DNA of 64,000 bases from Parahaliea aestuarii (lineage in GTDB: Bacteria; Pseudomonadota; Gammaproteobacteria; Pseudomonadales; Halieaceae), in NCBI RefSeq assembly GCF_008064635.1, contig NZ_VRYZ01000006.1, positions 1 through 64,000 of the forward strand, written 5' to 3'. A program made the position numbers and the translations under genes. A model generated the notes under the pieces. It was not told where the DNA came from. It was given only the letters and a program-made list of their open reading frames with translations, and ran no database searches. Below are positions 19,957 through 29,616 of this stretch, in pieces; within the stretch, counting starts at the first letter, position 1, and every line of letters starts with the position of its first letter.

Positions 19957-19991
19957 AAAAATGGCGCTGTCGTTCCCGACAGCGCCATTTT
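19957..19991. terminator. Bidirectional intrinsic terminator katG / gdhA
   Basis: The 15-base arms AAAATGGCGCTGTCG (19957-19971, within a run of A from 19956) and CGACAGCGCCATTTT (19977-19991) pair perfectly around a short loop and are flanked by A and T runs. It can therefore stop transcription of both convergent genes. A second GC-only hairpin lies just upstream (19924-19943). Confidence 0.9.
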
Positions 19992-20037
19992 CTCTTTGTG
20001 GCTACTGCGATCAGCGGCCACCCGGGCCCGGAAGGGG

Positions 20038-21393
20038 CTACATCACTCCGTAGGCCAGCATGGCCGAGGCCACCTTGTTGAAGCCGGCGATATTGGCACC
20101 GCGGAAATAGTCCACATGGCCTTCAGCGGTGGTACCGAACTCCACACACTGGTCGTGGATGCCGCGGATGATGCCCCGCAAGCGCTCGTCGACCTCTTCC
20201 CGACTCCACTGCAGGCGCAGGCTGTTCTGGCTCATTTCCAGCCCGGATACCGCCACCCCGCCAGCATTGGCGGCCTTGGAAGGAGCGTGCAACAGACCGG
20301 GGTGATCCTGGATGACCTTGATCGCCTCCGGCGTCGTCGGCATGTTGGCGCCCTCGGAAATACCGCGACAGCCATTCTTGATCAGGGTCCTGGCCTCTTC
20401 ACCGTCGATTTCGTTCTGGGTGGCGCAGGGGAAGGCGAGGTCACAGGGTACGCCCCAGGGTTCCTGGCCCTCGTGGTAGCTGCCGCCAAACTCCCGGGTG
20501 TACTCCTCGATGCGCCCGCGACGCTTGTTCTTCAGGTCCATGACCCAGTTGAGCTTCTCCTGGGTGAAGCCCTCCGGGTCGTGCACGAAGCCGGAGGAAT
20601 CGGACAAGGTCACCACCTTCGCCCCCAGCTGGATCAGCTTCTCGGCACAGTAGGTGGCCACGTTGCCGGAACCGGACACCACGCAGACCTTGCCGTCGAT
20701 GGTCTCGCCGTGGTGGCTGAGCATATCCTGCATCATATAGACGGCGCCGTAGCCGGTGGCCTCGGTGCGAATGCGACTGCCGCCGAATTCCAGCGCCTTG
20801 CCAGTGAGCACCCCCTCGAAGCGATTCACCAGGCGTTTGTACTGGCCGAACATATAGCCCACCTCGCGCGCGCCCACGCCGATGTCCCCGGCGGGCACGT
20901 CGGTGTCGGGGCCGATATGCTTGGCCAGCTCAGTCATGAAGGCCTGGCAAAAGCGCATCACTTCCAGATCGGACTTGCCCTTGGGGTTGAAATCGGCACC
21001 ACCTTTACCGCCGCCCATGGGGAGTCCGGTGAGGCTGTTCTTGAACACCTGCTCGAAGGCGAGGAATTTCAGCACTGACTGGGTCACCGTGGGGTGGAAG
21101 CGAATACCACCCTTGTAGGGGCCAATGGCATTGTTCTGCTGCACGCGGTAACCGCGATTCACCCGGATGTCGCCGTTGTCGTCCTGCCACACCACGCGGA
21201 AACTGACAATGCGATCGGGCTCGGTCATGCGCTCGAGGATTTTCAGTTCCTTGTAGATGGGCTTGTCGGCGATGTAGGGAATGATATCCATCGCCACTTC
21301 GTGTACCGCCTGGTGAAACTCTGGCTCCCCCGGGTTACGGCGTTCAACGCCGTCCATAAATGTGGCCAGATCCTCTGCCATATGCTTGCTCAT
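20038..21393 (-). CDS. gdhA: NADP-specific glutamate dehydrogenase
   Basis: The 451-residue enzyme interconverts 2-oxoglutarate plus ammonia and glutamate. Diagnostic segments are PMGGGKGGADFNPKGKSDLEVMRFCQAFM (catalytic and substrate lysines) and GSGNVATYCAEKLIQLG (dinucleotide fold). Length and sequence fit the hexameric NADPH-dependent assimilatory class. I chose the ATG at 21393 because its AAGGAG site is optimally placed; the upstream GTG would overlap that site. It is monocistronic, convergent with katG and divergent from the exchanger gene. Confidence 0.96.
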   Translation of the reverse strand: MSKHMAEDLATFMDGVERRNPGEPEFHQAVHEVAMDIIPYIADKPIYKELKILERMTEPDRIVSFRVVWQDDNGDIRVNRGYRVQQNNAIGPYKGGIRFHPTVTQSVLKFLAFEQVFKNSLTGLPMGGGKGGADFNPKGKSDLEVMRFCQAFMTELAKHIGPDTDVPAGDIGVGAREVGYMFGQYKRLVNRFEGVLTGKALEFGGSRIRTEATGYGAVYMMQDMLSHHGETIDGKVCVVSGSGNVATYCAEKLIQLGAKVVTLSDSSGFVHDPEGFTQEKLNWVMDLKNKRRGRIEEYTREFGGSYHEGQEPWGVPCDLAFPCATQNEIDGEEARTLIKNGCRGISEGANMPTTPEAIKVIQDHPGLLHAPSKAANAGGVAVSGLEMSQNSLRLQWSREEVDERLRGIIRGIHDQCVEFGTTAEGHVDYFRGANIAGFNKVASAMLAYGVM

Positions 21394-21538
21394 GCTCACT
21401 CCTTAGCTCATTATTCGCGTGCGGCCCAGCCGCCCCTCAATCAGCATAGCCGGCAATGCCTGCAGCACAAGCCTCCGCTGTGATGCAAGACGCATTTTGC
21501 ATGGTCAAATTTCAACGAGCCCCCGTATAATTCGTCGC

Positions 21539-22537
21539 ATGATTACCTCACTGACTGCCGTACTGATCGGCCTCATACTGCTCCTGTGGAGCGCAGACAA
21601 GTTCGTCGACGGCGCCGCCTCCATAGCCAGTCACTTCGGCATGCCCACTCTGCTGATCGGCATGGTGATCCTCGGCTTTGGCACCTCGGCCCCGGAAATG
21701 CTGGTATCGGCCATCGCCGCTGTAGAGGGCAACCCGGGCCTTGCCCTGGGCAACGCCTACGGATCCAACATTACCAATATCGCCCTGGTGCTGGGCCTGA
21801 CCGCCCTGATCAGCCCGATTGCGGTGAAATCCCAGGTACTACGCAAGGAACTGCCCATTCTCACCGGCATCACCGCGCTGGCCATTGTGCAGTTGCTGGA
21901 CGGGGAGCTGTCCCGCGCCGATGCTGTGCTGTTGCTGGTGGTGTTCTTCGTGCTGATGACCTGGACCATCATCCAGGGCATGCGCAACAAGGACGATAGC
22001 CTGGGCGAGGAGATGGACCTGGAAATGCCGAGCCGGATGCTGCCGATGAAGCGGGCCTGGATCTGGCTGGGAATGGGCCTGACCGTCCTCATCATCAGCT
22101 CCCGGATTCTGGTGTGGGGCGCGGTGGAACTAGCCCAGGGCTTCGGCGTGAGCGACCTGATCATTGGCCTCACCATTGTCGCGGTGGGTACTTCTCTGCC
22201 GGAGCTGGTGTCATCGGTACTGGCGGCGCGCAAGGGTGAACACGACATGGCCCTGGGCAACGTGATCGGCTCCAACCTGTTCAATACCCTGGCGGTGGTC
22301 GGCATCGCCGGCTGTATCAATCCCTTCAGCGTGGAGTCGGACATCGTCAATCGTGACATGAGCATTATGGCCCTGCTCACCGTGTCCCTGTTTGTGATCG
22401 GCTTCAGCTTCCGCAGCGGCCGTCGTCGCATCAACCGGGTAGAGGGCGGCGCCCTGCTGCTCTGTTTCTGCGCCTACTCCGCCTACCTGGTACACACCTA
22501 CCTCACACCCACCGCGCAGACGGTCACCGGCGGCTAG
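21539..22537 (+). CDS. Calcium/sodium antiporter (YrbG family)
   Basis: The 332-residue membrane protein contains the two inverted alpha repeats of the CaCA superfamily: GFGTSAPEMLVSAIAA...GNAYGSNITNIALVLG in the first half and VGTSLPELVSSVLAA...GNVIGSNLFNTLAVVG in the second. It likely exchanges cytoplasmic Ca2+ for Na+ or H+. The frame is open 40 codons upstream, but the ATG at 21539 begins exactly at the first transmembrane helix. Its end overlaps the convergent oxygenase gene by four bases. Confidence 0.92.
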   Translation: MITSLTAVLIGLILLLWSADKFVDGAASIASHFGMPTLLIGMVILGFGTSAPEMLVSAIAAVEGNPGLALGNAYGSNITNIALVLGLTALISPIAVKSQVLRKELPILTGITALAIVQLLDGELSRADAVLLLVVFFVLMTWTIIQGMRNKDDSLGEEMDLEMPSRMLPMKRAWIWLGMGLTVLIISSRILVWGAVELAQGFGVSDLIIGLTIVAVGTSLPELVSSVLAARKGEHDMALGNVIGSNLFNTLAVVGIAGCINPFSVESDIVNRDMSIMALLTVSLFVIGFSFRSGRRRINRVEGGALLLCFCAYSAYLVHTYLTPTAQTVTGG

Positions 22538-23208
22538 CGGGGCGGGTCGACGCGCCCGGCTGTCGAGGTATTGACCCGGAACCAGCCGGCGATGGAGTAG
22601 CGATCCCGCTGCGCCGGCAGCACCTCGTGGGGAAATTCTTCGCTCAGGAACACCACCACCGTACCCAGCGCCGGCACCACCTTGAGGGTTTCGCCCTGCG
22701 CCTCGTCATCCAGGTACATCAGCAACTCACCGCCATCATCCGGCTGCCAGCCGCGGTTGAGATAGGCGACCAGCGACAGCACGCGATTGGCCTGGCCGCG
22801 GAAGGCGTCCAGGTGTTTGCGGTAGAAGTCACCGGGACCGTAGTGGGCGAAGTGTGATTCAAAGGAAAACAGACCGAGCAGCAGCTGGCGGTTGAGTGCG
22901 CGCTGCAGGCGCGCACTCCAGTCGAGCCACTCGCGGCCGGCGGCTGATTCGCCGGTGATCCAGCATATTTCGTCGGAGCGGACAAAGCGGTTGAGGGTAT
23001 GGTTGTGCTCTCGACCTACGCCTGCGCGCTCGAAACCGTCGGCGGGAATGACCTGCAATTGCGCCAGCAGGGCCTCACACAGAGGCAGCGGCAGTGCCCC
23101 GGGGCATACCGCGTAACCGCGCCGGCGCACATCGTCGGCCATCTGGGCAAAGAAGGGCTCGTCGTCACTCCCTGAGGCGGGGCAAACAAGCAGGTCGGGC
23201 GCAGTCAT
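22534..23208 (-). CDS. 2OG-Fe(II) oxygenase (prolyl 4-hydroxylase-like)
   Basis: The 224-residue protein keeps the double-stranded beta-helix residues: H132-x-D134 (FYRKHLDAF), H194 (EFPHEVLP) and R203 (RDRYSIAGWF) for 2-oxoglutarate. The sequence order and final SIAGWFRVN match bacterial P4H-like/SM-20 proteins that hydroxylate protein side chains or translation factors. The true substrate is unknown. It lies 91 bases downstream of the OYE gene on the same strand and may be cotranscribed. Confidence 0.82.
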   Translation of the reverse strand: MTAPDLLVCPASGSDDEPFFAQMADDVRRRGYAVCPGALPLPLCEALLAQLQVIPADGFERAGVGREHNHTLNRFVRSDEICWITGESAAGREWLDWSARLQRALNRQLLLGLFSFESHFAHYGPGDFYRKHLDAFRGQANRVLSLVAYLNRGWQPDDGGELLMYLDDEAQGETLKVVPALGTVVVFLSEEFPHEVLPAQRDRYSIAGWFRVNTSTAGRVDPPR

Positions 23209-23299
23209 CAATGGGTCCGCTGGGCCCGCTCCCGCCGGGGTGGCGGAGTCAGGGCGGCGGGATTATAGGGCCGTCGCCCCGGCTGCGCTACTGCAGGCG

Positions 23300-24409
23300 T
23301 TACACCAGTTGGAAAAGGTTTTCCTTCTCGAATGCGCGGGCACTGGCGAGACGGTCTTCCTGTACCAGCTGCGCCCAGTCCGGATTGGCGATCAGGGCGC
23401 GCCCCACCGCCACCAGATCGAATTCCCCCTCACCCATGCGGCGCAGCAGTTCGTCGAGACTGGCCGGCTCCGCCTCGCGGAAGGTGGACTCTCCCGGCAC
23501 CGGCAGGAAGTCCTCGGTGAGACCGACGCTGCCCACGGTAATCGCCGGCTTGCCGGTGAGCTTGCGGGTCCAGCCCGCCAGGTTGAGGTCCGAGCCCTCG
23601 AACTCAGGTTCCCAGAAACGCCGTGTCGAGCAATGGAAAATATCCACCCCCGCCGCCGACAGGGGCGCCAGGAATTCTTCCAGCTCGGCCGGGCTTTGCG
23701 CCAGGCGGGCGGTGTAATCCTGCTGCTTCCACTGGGACCAGCGCAGGATGATGGGGAAGTCCGGCCCCACCGCGGCGCGCACCGCTTCGATAATCTCCAC
23801 CGCAAAGCGGGAGCGCATTTCCATCGAACCGCCATAGGCGTCATCGCGCACATTGGTGCCAGCCCAGAAGAACTGGTCGATCAGGTAACCGTGGGCGCCG
23901 TGCAGCTCCACCGCATCGAAGCCCAGACGTTTGGCATCGGCGGCACCGCGGGCGAAAGCGCCGATGACATCGTCGATATCCTGCTGGCTCATGATGTGGC
24001 GGTTGACCTTGCCCGGCATGTTCATGCCCGAGGGCGTGTAGCCCGGCACATCGCCTTCCGGCGGCACGCCGGCCTTGCGCATGCCGCCGCAGTGCCACAA
24101 TTGCGGGGCGATTTTGGCGCCCTCGCTGTGCACCGCCTCCAGCACCCGCTGCCAGCCCGCCAGGCGCTCTTCGCCGTGGAAGTACGGCACATCCGGGTAG
24201 CCGCTGGCGGCGATATGATCGATACAGGTACCCTCGGTGACGATCAGGCCCACGCCGCCAGCAGCGCGGCGACGGTAGTACTCCGCCACGTTCTCTCCGG
24301 GGATGTTGCCCGGTGAGAAATTGCGCGTCATCGGCGCCATCACGATGCGGTTGGCCAATTGCAGGGGGCCGCAGGTAAAGGGCTGGAACAGGGGGCTGCT
24401 ATCACTCAC
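23300..24409 (-). CDS. NADH:flavin oxidoreductase, Old Yellow Enzyme family
   Basis: The 369-residue FMN enzyme has the OYE barrel with N-terminal RIVMAPMTRNF, the substrate-site segment LHGAHGYLIDQFFWAGTNVRDDAYGGS and the phosphate-binding VAVGRALIANPDW. It reduces activated C=C bonds with NAD(P)H. The start is taken as GTG at 24409, with a GGAG site seven bases upstream; the longer frame begins 45 bases earlier without a site. It is divergent from the LacI regulator and shares the intergenic region holding that regulator's operator, though the operator is placed for the regulator's own promoter. Confidence 0.85.
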   Translation of the reverse strand: MSDSSPLFQPFTCGPLQLANRIVMAPMTRNFSPGNIPGENVAEYYRRRAAGGVGLIVTEGTCIDHIAASGYPDVPYFHGEERLAGWQRVLEAVHSEGAKIAPQLWHCGGMRKAGVPPEGDVPGYTPSGMNMPGKVNRHIMSQQDIDDVIGAFARGAADAKRLGFDAVELHGAHGYLIDQFFWAGTNVRDDAYGGSMEMRSRFAVEIIEAVRAAVGPDFPIILRWSQWKQQDYTARLAQSPAELEEFLAPLSAAGVDIFHCSTRRFWEPEFEGSDLNLAGWTRKLTGKPAITVGSVGLTEDFLPVPGESTFREAEPASLDELLRRMGEGEFDLVAVGRALIANPDWAQLVQEDRLASARAFEKENLFQLV

Positions 24410-24484
24410 CGGGTTTCTCCGTCGGGTCAGTTCAGGGGGCCGGCAGAATAACATTATTCCCGCCGCCGCAGGGACGCGGAAGAC

Positions 24485-24522
24485 ATGACAACGTTGTCAT
24501 GACAATACCTATCCGCTACACT
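24485..24522 (+). promoter_or_regulatory. Operator and promoter of the LacI regulator-nagA-nagB operon
   Basis: A perfect 16-base palindrome ATGACAACGTTGTCAT (24485-24500) overlaps the -35 element TTGTCA (24494-24499). A 17-base spacer and the -10 element TACACT (24517-24522) follow. The central CG and half-sites are typical of LacI-family operators. The same sequence recurs before the TonB receptor, so the linked regulator most likely autoregulates here. Confidence 0.8.
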
Positions 24523-24584
24523 GCGCGGCAATTCCGATAACATGGCACGGCACAAACCGCAGCGGTAGAGGGACAGCAAGGGGC

Positions 24585-25628
24585 ATGAAAGCCACCATCA
24601 AGGACGTCGCCAAACTGGCGGGGGTCTCGTTCAAAACGGTATCCCGGGTCATCAACCGAGAGCCCTCGGTCGGTGACGAACTCAAGGAGCGGGTGTGGGC
24701 CGCCGCCAAGGAGCTGAACTACCAGCCCAATATCTCCGCCCGGCAATTGCGCGGCGCCTCCAGTTTTATCGCCTTCATCTACGACAATCCCAACAGCCAC
24801 TACGTAATCGAGATGCAGCACGGCCTGCTGGCGGAGTGCCGCGCCCAGGGCTATGAATTGCTGATCCACCCGCTGTCTGCCGGCAGCGGCGACATCATGG
24901 CGGATCTCGAGCAACTGCTGAGCACCGGCCACATCGCCGGCCTGGTGCTGACCCCGCCCTTTTCCGAGAATCCAGCACTGATCGATGCCCTGCGCCAGCG
25001 CCAGCTGCACTTCGTACGCATTGTGTCCGCTTCCGACGACCCCGCCGAGAGCGAACCCTGCATCTACGTTGACGACTATCAGGCGGCCTTCGATATCACC
25101 GACTATCTCGCGGGCCTCGGCCACCGGCGCATTGCCTTCCTCGGCGGCGAGGACATCCACCGCTCCAGCGTGGCGCGTCGCGACGGCTATCTCGCCGCTC
25201 TGCAGCAAAACGGCATCGCCGTTGACCAGGCCCTGATCGTCCCCGGCGAATTCAACTTCGATTCCGGCGCCGAGCGCACCCGCCGCTTGCTGGCCCTGCA
25301 ACCCGTGCCCACCGCGATTTTCGCCGCCAACGACGAGATCGCCGCCGGCGCCCTGTTTTCGGCCCGCATCCACCAGGTGGCGGTACCACAGGAACTGTCC
25401 ATCGTCGGCTTCGAGGACAGCCCCTTCTCGCGCCAGACCTGGCCCAAGCTGACCACGGCCCACCAGCCCAATGCCGATATCGCGGGTTGCGCCGCCAGCC
25501 ATCTGATCGCCAGCATTCGCGCCAGCCGCAACGGCTCGCCCGGGTCCGGTACGGACCAGGCCCTGCCGGCGAACGGCTTCCGCCCGCAACTGGTGGTGCG
25601 CGACTCCACCTGTCCGGCACCGCAATGA
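24585..25628 (+). CDS. LacI family regulator of N-acetylglucosamine genes (NagR-like)
   Basis: The 347-residue protein has an N-terminal LacI helix-turn-helix (MKATIKDVAKLAGVSFKTVS, then RVINREPSV), the hinge helix NISARQLRGASS, and a periplasmic-binding-protein-like effector domain. It should repress the locus until an amino-sugar signal appears, probably GlcNAc-6-P or a relative (inference from family and context). Its stop overlaps the nagA start (ATGA). The matching palindromes at its own promoter and upstream of the TonB receptor support the assignment. An AAGGGG site precedes the ATG. Confidence 0.9.
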   Translation: MKATIKDVAKLAGVSFKTVSRVINREPSVGDELKERVWAAAKELNYQPNISARQLRGASSFIAFIYDNPNSHYVIEMQHGLLAECRAQGYELLIHPLSAGSGDIMADLEQLLSTGHIAGLVLTPPFSENPALIDALRQRQLHFVRIVSASDDPAESEPCIYVDDYQAAFDITDYLAGLGHRRIAFLGGEDIHRSSVARRDGYLAALQQNGIAVDQALIVPGEFNFDSGAERTRRLLALQPVPTAIFAANDEIAAGALFSARIHQVAVPQELSIVGFEDSPFSRQTWPKLTTAHQPNADIAGCAASHLIASIRASRNGSPGSGTDQALPANGFRPQLVVRDSTCPAPQ

Positions 25629-26779
25629 GCGAGTACCTCGTCGCCGCGCGACTGTTCGACGGGGAGGTGCTGCACGAGCACTGTGCCATCCGCATGGACG
25701 GCGGCCAGATCACAGCGCTGCTGAGTGCCGATGACATTCCAGCCGGCTCGACAACAACGGAACTCGACGACGGTCTGCTGGCACCGGGCTTCATCGACCT
25801 GCAGGTCAACGGCGGTGGCGGCGTGCTGTTCAATAACCAGCCCGACGCGGCCGGGCTGGCGCGCATGGTCGCGGGTCATCGCCCCACCGGCACTACGGCC
25901 ATGCTTCCCACCCTGATCAGCGATACAGCCGAGGTGCATCGCGCCGGTGTCGAGGCGGTGCTGGCGGCCCAGGCGGCAGGCAACGCCAGCGTGATTGGTA
26001 TCCACATAGAAGGCCCCTTCTTCGCAGCAGCCAGGCGCGGCACTCACCGGGAAGACCGCATTCGCCGCCCCGACAGCGGTGATATCGAGTGGCTGGCGAG
26101 TCTCGGCCCGCGCCTGACCACCCTCGTGACAGCGGCGCCGGAGCAACTGCCCGCGGGAGCCATTGCCACCCTCAGCGCAGCCGGCGTGCTGGTTTGCGCC
26201 GGCCACACCAATGCCACCTACAGCGACATCAGCGCCGCCCGCGCCGAGGGTCTGCGCGGCTTTACCCACCTGTTCAATGCCATGAGCCCACTGACATCGC
26301 GGGAACCCGGCGTTGTCGGCGCGGCGCTGGAAGCGGGCGACTGCTGGGCAGGCATCATTGCCGACGGCCACCACGTTCATCCCGCCAGCATCCGCATCGC
26401 CCAGCGCTGCCTGCCCACCGGCAAGCTCTGCCTGGTGAGCGATGCCATGGCCACCGTCGGCGATGACAAGGACTGGTTCGAAATCTACGGCGAGCGTATC
26501 CAGGTCCGTGAGGGCAGGCTGGTCAACGCCGAGGGGGCACTGGCGGGCAGCGCCATCGGCATGATCGACGCCGTGCGCTACTGCCACCGGGAGGTGGGCC
26601 TGCCACTACAGGAATGCCTGCGCATGGCCTCTCTTTATCCCGCTACCTTCCTGCGCCGGGAGCAGCAGCTCGGGCGCATTGCGCCGGGCTATCGCGCCGA
26701 CTTCGTGCGCCTGGATGACCAGCTACAGGTACTGGATACCTGGGTCGCCGGCGCACGGCAAACCCACCTCAGTCCGTAA
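25625..26779 (+). CDS. nagA: N-acetylglucosamine-6-phosphate deacetylase
   Basis: The 384-residue amidohydrolase removes acetate from GlcNAc-6-P. The metal and substrate motifs are seen: [20 protein letters not shown] (metal Glu), [17 protein letters not shown] and [10 protein letters not shown] with the catalytic Asp. The ATG at 25625 overlaps the regulator stop by four bases, so translation is coupled. nagB starts 23 bases after its end, giving the order regulator, deacetylase, deaminase. Confidence 0.95.
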   Translation: MSEYLVAARLFDGEVLHEHCAIRMDGGQITALLSADDIPAGSTTTELDDGLLAPGFIDLQVNGGGGVLFNNQPDAAGLARMVAGHRPTGTTAMLPTLISDTAEVHRAGVEAVLAAQAAGNASVIGIHIEGPFFAAARRGTHREDRIRRPDSGDIEWLASLGPRLTTLVTAAPEQLPAGAIATLSAAGVLVCAGHTNATYSDISAARAEGLRGFTHLFNAMSPLTSREPGVVGAALEAGDCWAGIIADGHHVHPASIRIAQRCLPTGKLCLVSDAMATVGDDKDWFEIYGERIQVREGRLVNAEGALAGSAIGMIDAVRYCHREVGLPLQECLRMASLYPATFLRREQQLGRIAPGYRADFVRLDDQLQVLDTWVAGARQTHLSP

Positions 26780-26802
26780 ACCGCACAGCAGCAGGGACAC
26801 CC

Positions 26803-27597
26803 ATGAAAGTCGTGATTCTCGATTCCCCGGCAGAAGTCGCCCGCTACGGCGCCGACATCTTCCAGCAGCAGTTGCAGCGCAAGCCGGCCTCGGTGTTCGG
26901 CCTCGCCACGGGATCAACGCCAGTACAACTGTACCGGGAACTGATCGCCCGCAACCGCGCTGGCAATATCAGCTTCCGCGACGTGCGCAGCTTCAATCTC
27001 GATGAATACATGGACCTGCCGCCGACGCACCCCCAGAGCTATCGCTACTTCATGGACAGCGAGTTCTTCGATCACATCGACATCGATCCTGCCAATACCC
27101 GTGTACCGCCCGGCGATGCCGCCGACCCGATCACTGCCTGCGCAGAATACGAGCAGGCCATCGCCGGGGCCGGGGGCATCGATATCCAGTTGCTGGGGAT
27201 CGGGCGCAACGGCCATATCGGCTTCAACGAACCCACCTCCTGCCTGACCTCCCGCACCCGGGTCAAAACCCTGACCCGGGAGACCATCGCCGACAACGCG
27301 CGCTTCTTCGCCGAAGGCGAACACCAGCCCCACCTGTCGGTGACCATGGGCATCGGTACCATCATGGAAGCGCGGCTGGTGGTGCTACTGGCCACCGGCG
27401 CCAGCAAGGCGGCGGCAGTGAAGGCCATGGTGGAGGGGCCGGTGTCAGCCTGGTGCCCTGCGTCCATGCTGCAAATGCACCCGGCGGCGGTGGTGATCGC
27501 CGACGAGGACGCTGCGAGTCACCTCAGCGACCCGGCATTCTTCAAGCATATCGAAGCGGAAAACCAGGCCATGCTGGCGCGATTGGGACGGGGATAA
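26803..27597 (+). CDS. nagB: Glucosamine-6-phosphate deaminase
   Basis: The 264-residue isomerase/deaminase converts GlcN-6-P to fructose-6-P and ammonia. Motifs are [26 protein letters not shown] with the ring-opening/catalytic Asp, and [14 protein letters not shown] with the catalytic His. It is the NagB type, not the SIS-domain NagB-II found in many relatives. It ends the operon; palindromic repeats follow. Confidence 0.96.
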   Translation: MKVVILDSPAEVARYGADIFQQQLQRKPASVFGLATGSTPVQLYRELIARNRAGNISFRDVRSFNLDEYMDLPPTHPQSYRYFMDSEFFDHIDIDPANTRVPPGDAADPITACAEYEQAIAGAGGIDIQLLGIGRNGHIGFNEPTSCLTSRTRVKTLTRETIADNARFFAEGEHQPHLSVTMGIGTIMEARLVVLLATGASKAAAVKAMVEGPVSAWCPASMLQMHPAAVVIADEDAASHLSDPAFFKHIEAENQAMLARLGRG

Positions 27598-27655
27598 GCA
27601 TGTAGGGCGGAGGGCCAGTCCCTCTTCTCGGGTCATTCATTCCGCCGTTTTTCTG

Positions 27656-27732
27656 GTCGAATGAATTCGACCCTACGCCCTGCAGTCGAATGAATTCGAC
27701 CCTACTTCCTGTAGGGCGCAATTCATTGCGCC
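27656..27732. repeat. Cluster of short REP-like palindromes between nagB and the symporter
   Basis: Two direct copies of GTCGAATGAATTCGACCCTAC occur at 27656-27676 less the last base and 27685-27705; each contains the hairpin GTCGAAT-GA-ATTCGAC. They are followed by a third palindrome, GGCGCAAT-TC-ATTGCGCC (27715-27732), with TAGGG/CCTAC flanks. A degenerate copy with GGCGGA/TCCGCC arms lies at 27606-27646. The last palindrome is followed by GCTTTTTA and ends five bases before the symporter stop codon, so it may double as a terminator for both convergent genes. Confidence 0.7.
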
Positions 27733-27737
27733 GCTTT

Positions 27738-29573
27738 TTAATCCTCCAGCCGGTCCCACCAGAATTTTTTCAGCAACCAGGTCGTCACAGCGAATACCGC
27801 CAGGCTCCACAGCAGGCTGTCGGTGGCGCGGATCATCACGAACATGGGAATCACCACCAGCGTCATCTGCCAGACAATGCCCACCAGAACGTTGCCCATG
27901 TCCCGGGCGAAGTCGCGGTTGGGTTTGAAGCCCGGGTCCTCTGCCATCACAGCGGCAGCTACGGGGCCCCACCAGCCCCAGGGGCGGGTCTGGCGGTAGA
28001 ACTGCTTGAGCTGTGCCGCATCCACCGGCGCCGTCAGCAGGCAGCCGGCGACACTGCCCAGCATGGCCACCGCCAGCAGCAGCGGAAACTGCTGAATCGC
28101 CAGCCAGTCGATGCCCGCGGCCTCCAGTGCCGGGGGAATCACCGCCACCCCGAGCATGCCCGCCGCCATCCCGGCAAAGTAACCAAAGCCGTTAAAGCGC
28201 CACCACAGCCACTTGAGCACGTTAGAGGCGACATAGCTGCCGTAGAGCAGGCCGACAATCCAGTCGGTACGGGCCTGGATATTGCCGCCGGCGAAGCCGA
28301 AATACAGCCCGATCAATACCAGCGCGCCGGTCACCAGATAACTCAGGCGCACGTAGTGGCGGTCGCTACCCTCGCGGTTGAAGTACTTGCGGTAGAGGTC
28401 GTTGACCACATAGGCCGAACCGGCGTTGATGAAGGCGGCAAAGGTCGACATGAAGGCCGCCAGCAGACCGGCCAGCAGCAGGCCGCGGAAGCCGGCATCG
28501 ACATACTCGGAAATGGCATAGGGCAGCACCCGTTCAAAGTCCAGGCGGCCGCTGTCATCGAGCAGCGCACCGGTATCCATGTACACCAGCGCCAGCACGG
28601 TAATACCGGCGATCATGAAATAGCGGGGAAAGGACAGGACCAGGGGCGTCAGGCCGAACATTTTGGCCGCCTCGGAGGGCGAGCGCGTGCCGAGTACCCG
28701 CTGCATGTCGTAGCTGGGCACCGGCCCCGCCAGGCTGGCGAAGATACCCTTGAAGATCATCAGCATGAAGAGGAAGCCAAAGGCACCGTAGCCGTCTTCC
28801 GCGATGCGCGCATCCGCCGCCGGCAACAGGCTCGACCAGTCCAGGCCGAGCTCCCAGCCGAACCACAGGCTGTCCCAGCCCGCCGGCACCGCCGCCTGTA
28901 TCTGCTCGGCGCTCGTCGCACCGAAGGCGATAATACCCACAATCAGGCAGGCAACGGTCATTATCAGGAACTGCATGACCTCGGTGCCCACCACGCTGTA
29001 GAAGCCCCCTTTCAGGGTATAGAGCGTGGTGAGGCCAATGATGATCAGGGCGTAGCTGTCCTCGCTGGAGAATTGCAGGCCGGCGAGACTGAAGGCGAGA
29101 TCCCAGGGCAGGAACTGGGCCGAGAATTTGCCGATGCCTTCCACAAAGTAGGCCATGAAGGCGATCACGATAATCACCGCGAACAGCACCGTTACAATAT
29201 GCGCGAGGCGCGCACCGGCGCCGTCACCGAAACGGAAACTTATCCACTCGGCCCCGGTCAGCACTGCCGAGCGGCGCATCCACAGGGCCAGGAAGATCAT
29301 CATGATGATCTGGTTCCACACCGGCCACAGCCAGGGAATCCATGCACTCTTGACCCCGTACACGAACATCCAGGCCACCGCGATCATGGTGCCTGACACA
29401 TCGAACATGCCGGAGGCGTTGGACAGCCCCAGCATGTACCAGGGAATGTCGTTGCCGGCCAGGAAGTAGGACTTGAGATTGCGGCTGGCCAGGCGCGACA
29501 GCCACAGACCGAGGCCAATCGTCGCCGCCAGGAACAGGGCAATGATGGCGATGTCGAGTGTGGCGAGTTTCAT
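27738..29573 (-). CDS. Sodium:solute symporter (SSS family), probable GlcNAc transporter
   Basis: The 611-residue protein has about 14 transmembrane helices and SSS family segments such as SYFLAGNDIPWYMLGLSNASGMFDVSG (residues about 35-62) and GLLLAGLLAAFMSTFAAFINAGSAYVVNDLYRKY. These symporters drive sugar, amino acid or vitamin uptake with Na+. Its position directly after the hexosaminidase and kinase suggests inner-membrane uptake of GlcNAc or short chitosugars (inference). It starts 43 bases after the GH20 stop and is the last gene of the receptor-strand cluster. Confidence 0.88.
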   Translation of the reverse strand: MKLATLDIAIIALFLAATIGLGLWLSRLASRNLKSYFLAGNDIPWYMLGLSNASGMFDVSGTMIAVAWMFVYGVKSAWIPWLWPVWNQIIMMIFLALWMRRSAVLTGAEWISFRFGDGAGARLAHIVTVLFAVIIVIAFMAYFVEGIGKFSAQFLPWDLAFSLAGLQFSSEDSYALIIIGLTTLYTLKGGFYSVVGTEVMQFLIMTVACLIVGIIAFGATSAEQIQAAVPAGWDSLWFGWELGLDWSSLLPAADARIAEDGYGAFGFLFMLMIFKGIFASLAGPVPSYDMQRVLGTRSPSEAAKMFGLTPLVLSFPRYFMIAGITVLALVYMDTGALLDDSGRLDFERVLPYAISEYVDAGFRGLLLAGLLAAFMSTFAAFINAGSAYVVNDLYRKYFNREGSDRHYVRLSYLVTGALVLIGLYFGFAGGNIQARTDWIVGLLYGSYVASNVLKWLWWRFNGFGYFAGMAAGMLGVAVIPPALEAAGIDWLAIQQFPLLLAVAMLGSVAGCLLTAPVDAAQLKQFYRQTRPWGWWGPVAAAVMAEDPGFKPNRDFARDMGNVLVGIVWQMTLVVIPMFVMIRATDSLLWSLAVFAVTTWLLKKFWWDRLED

Positions 29574-29616
29574 CAATGTGCAATCCTGTTGTCAGTCGGG
29601 CCGCTGTGGCGGCCAC

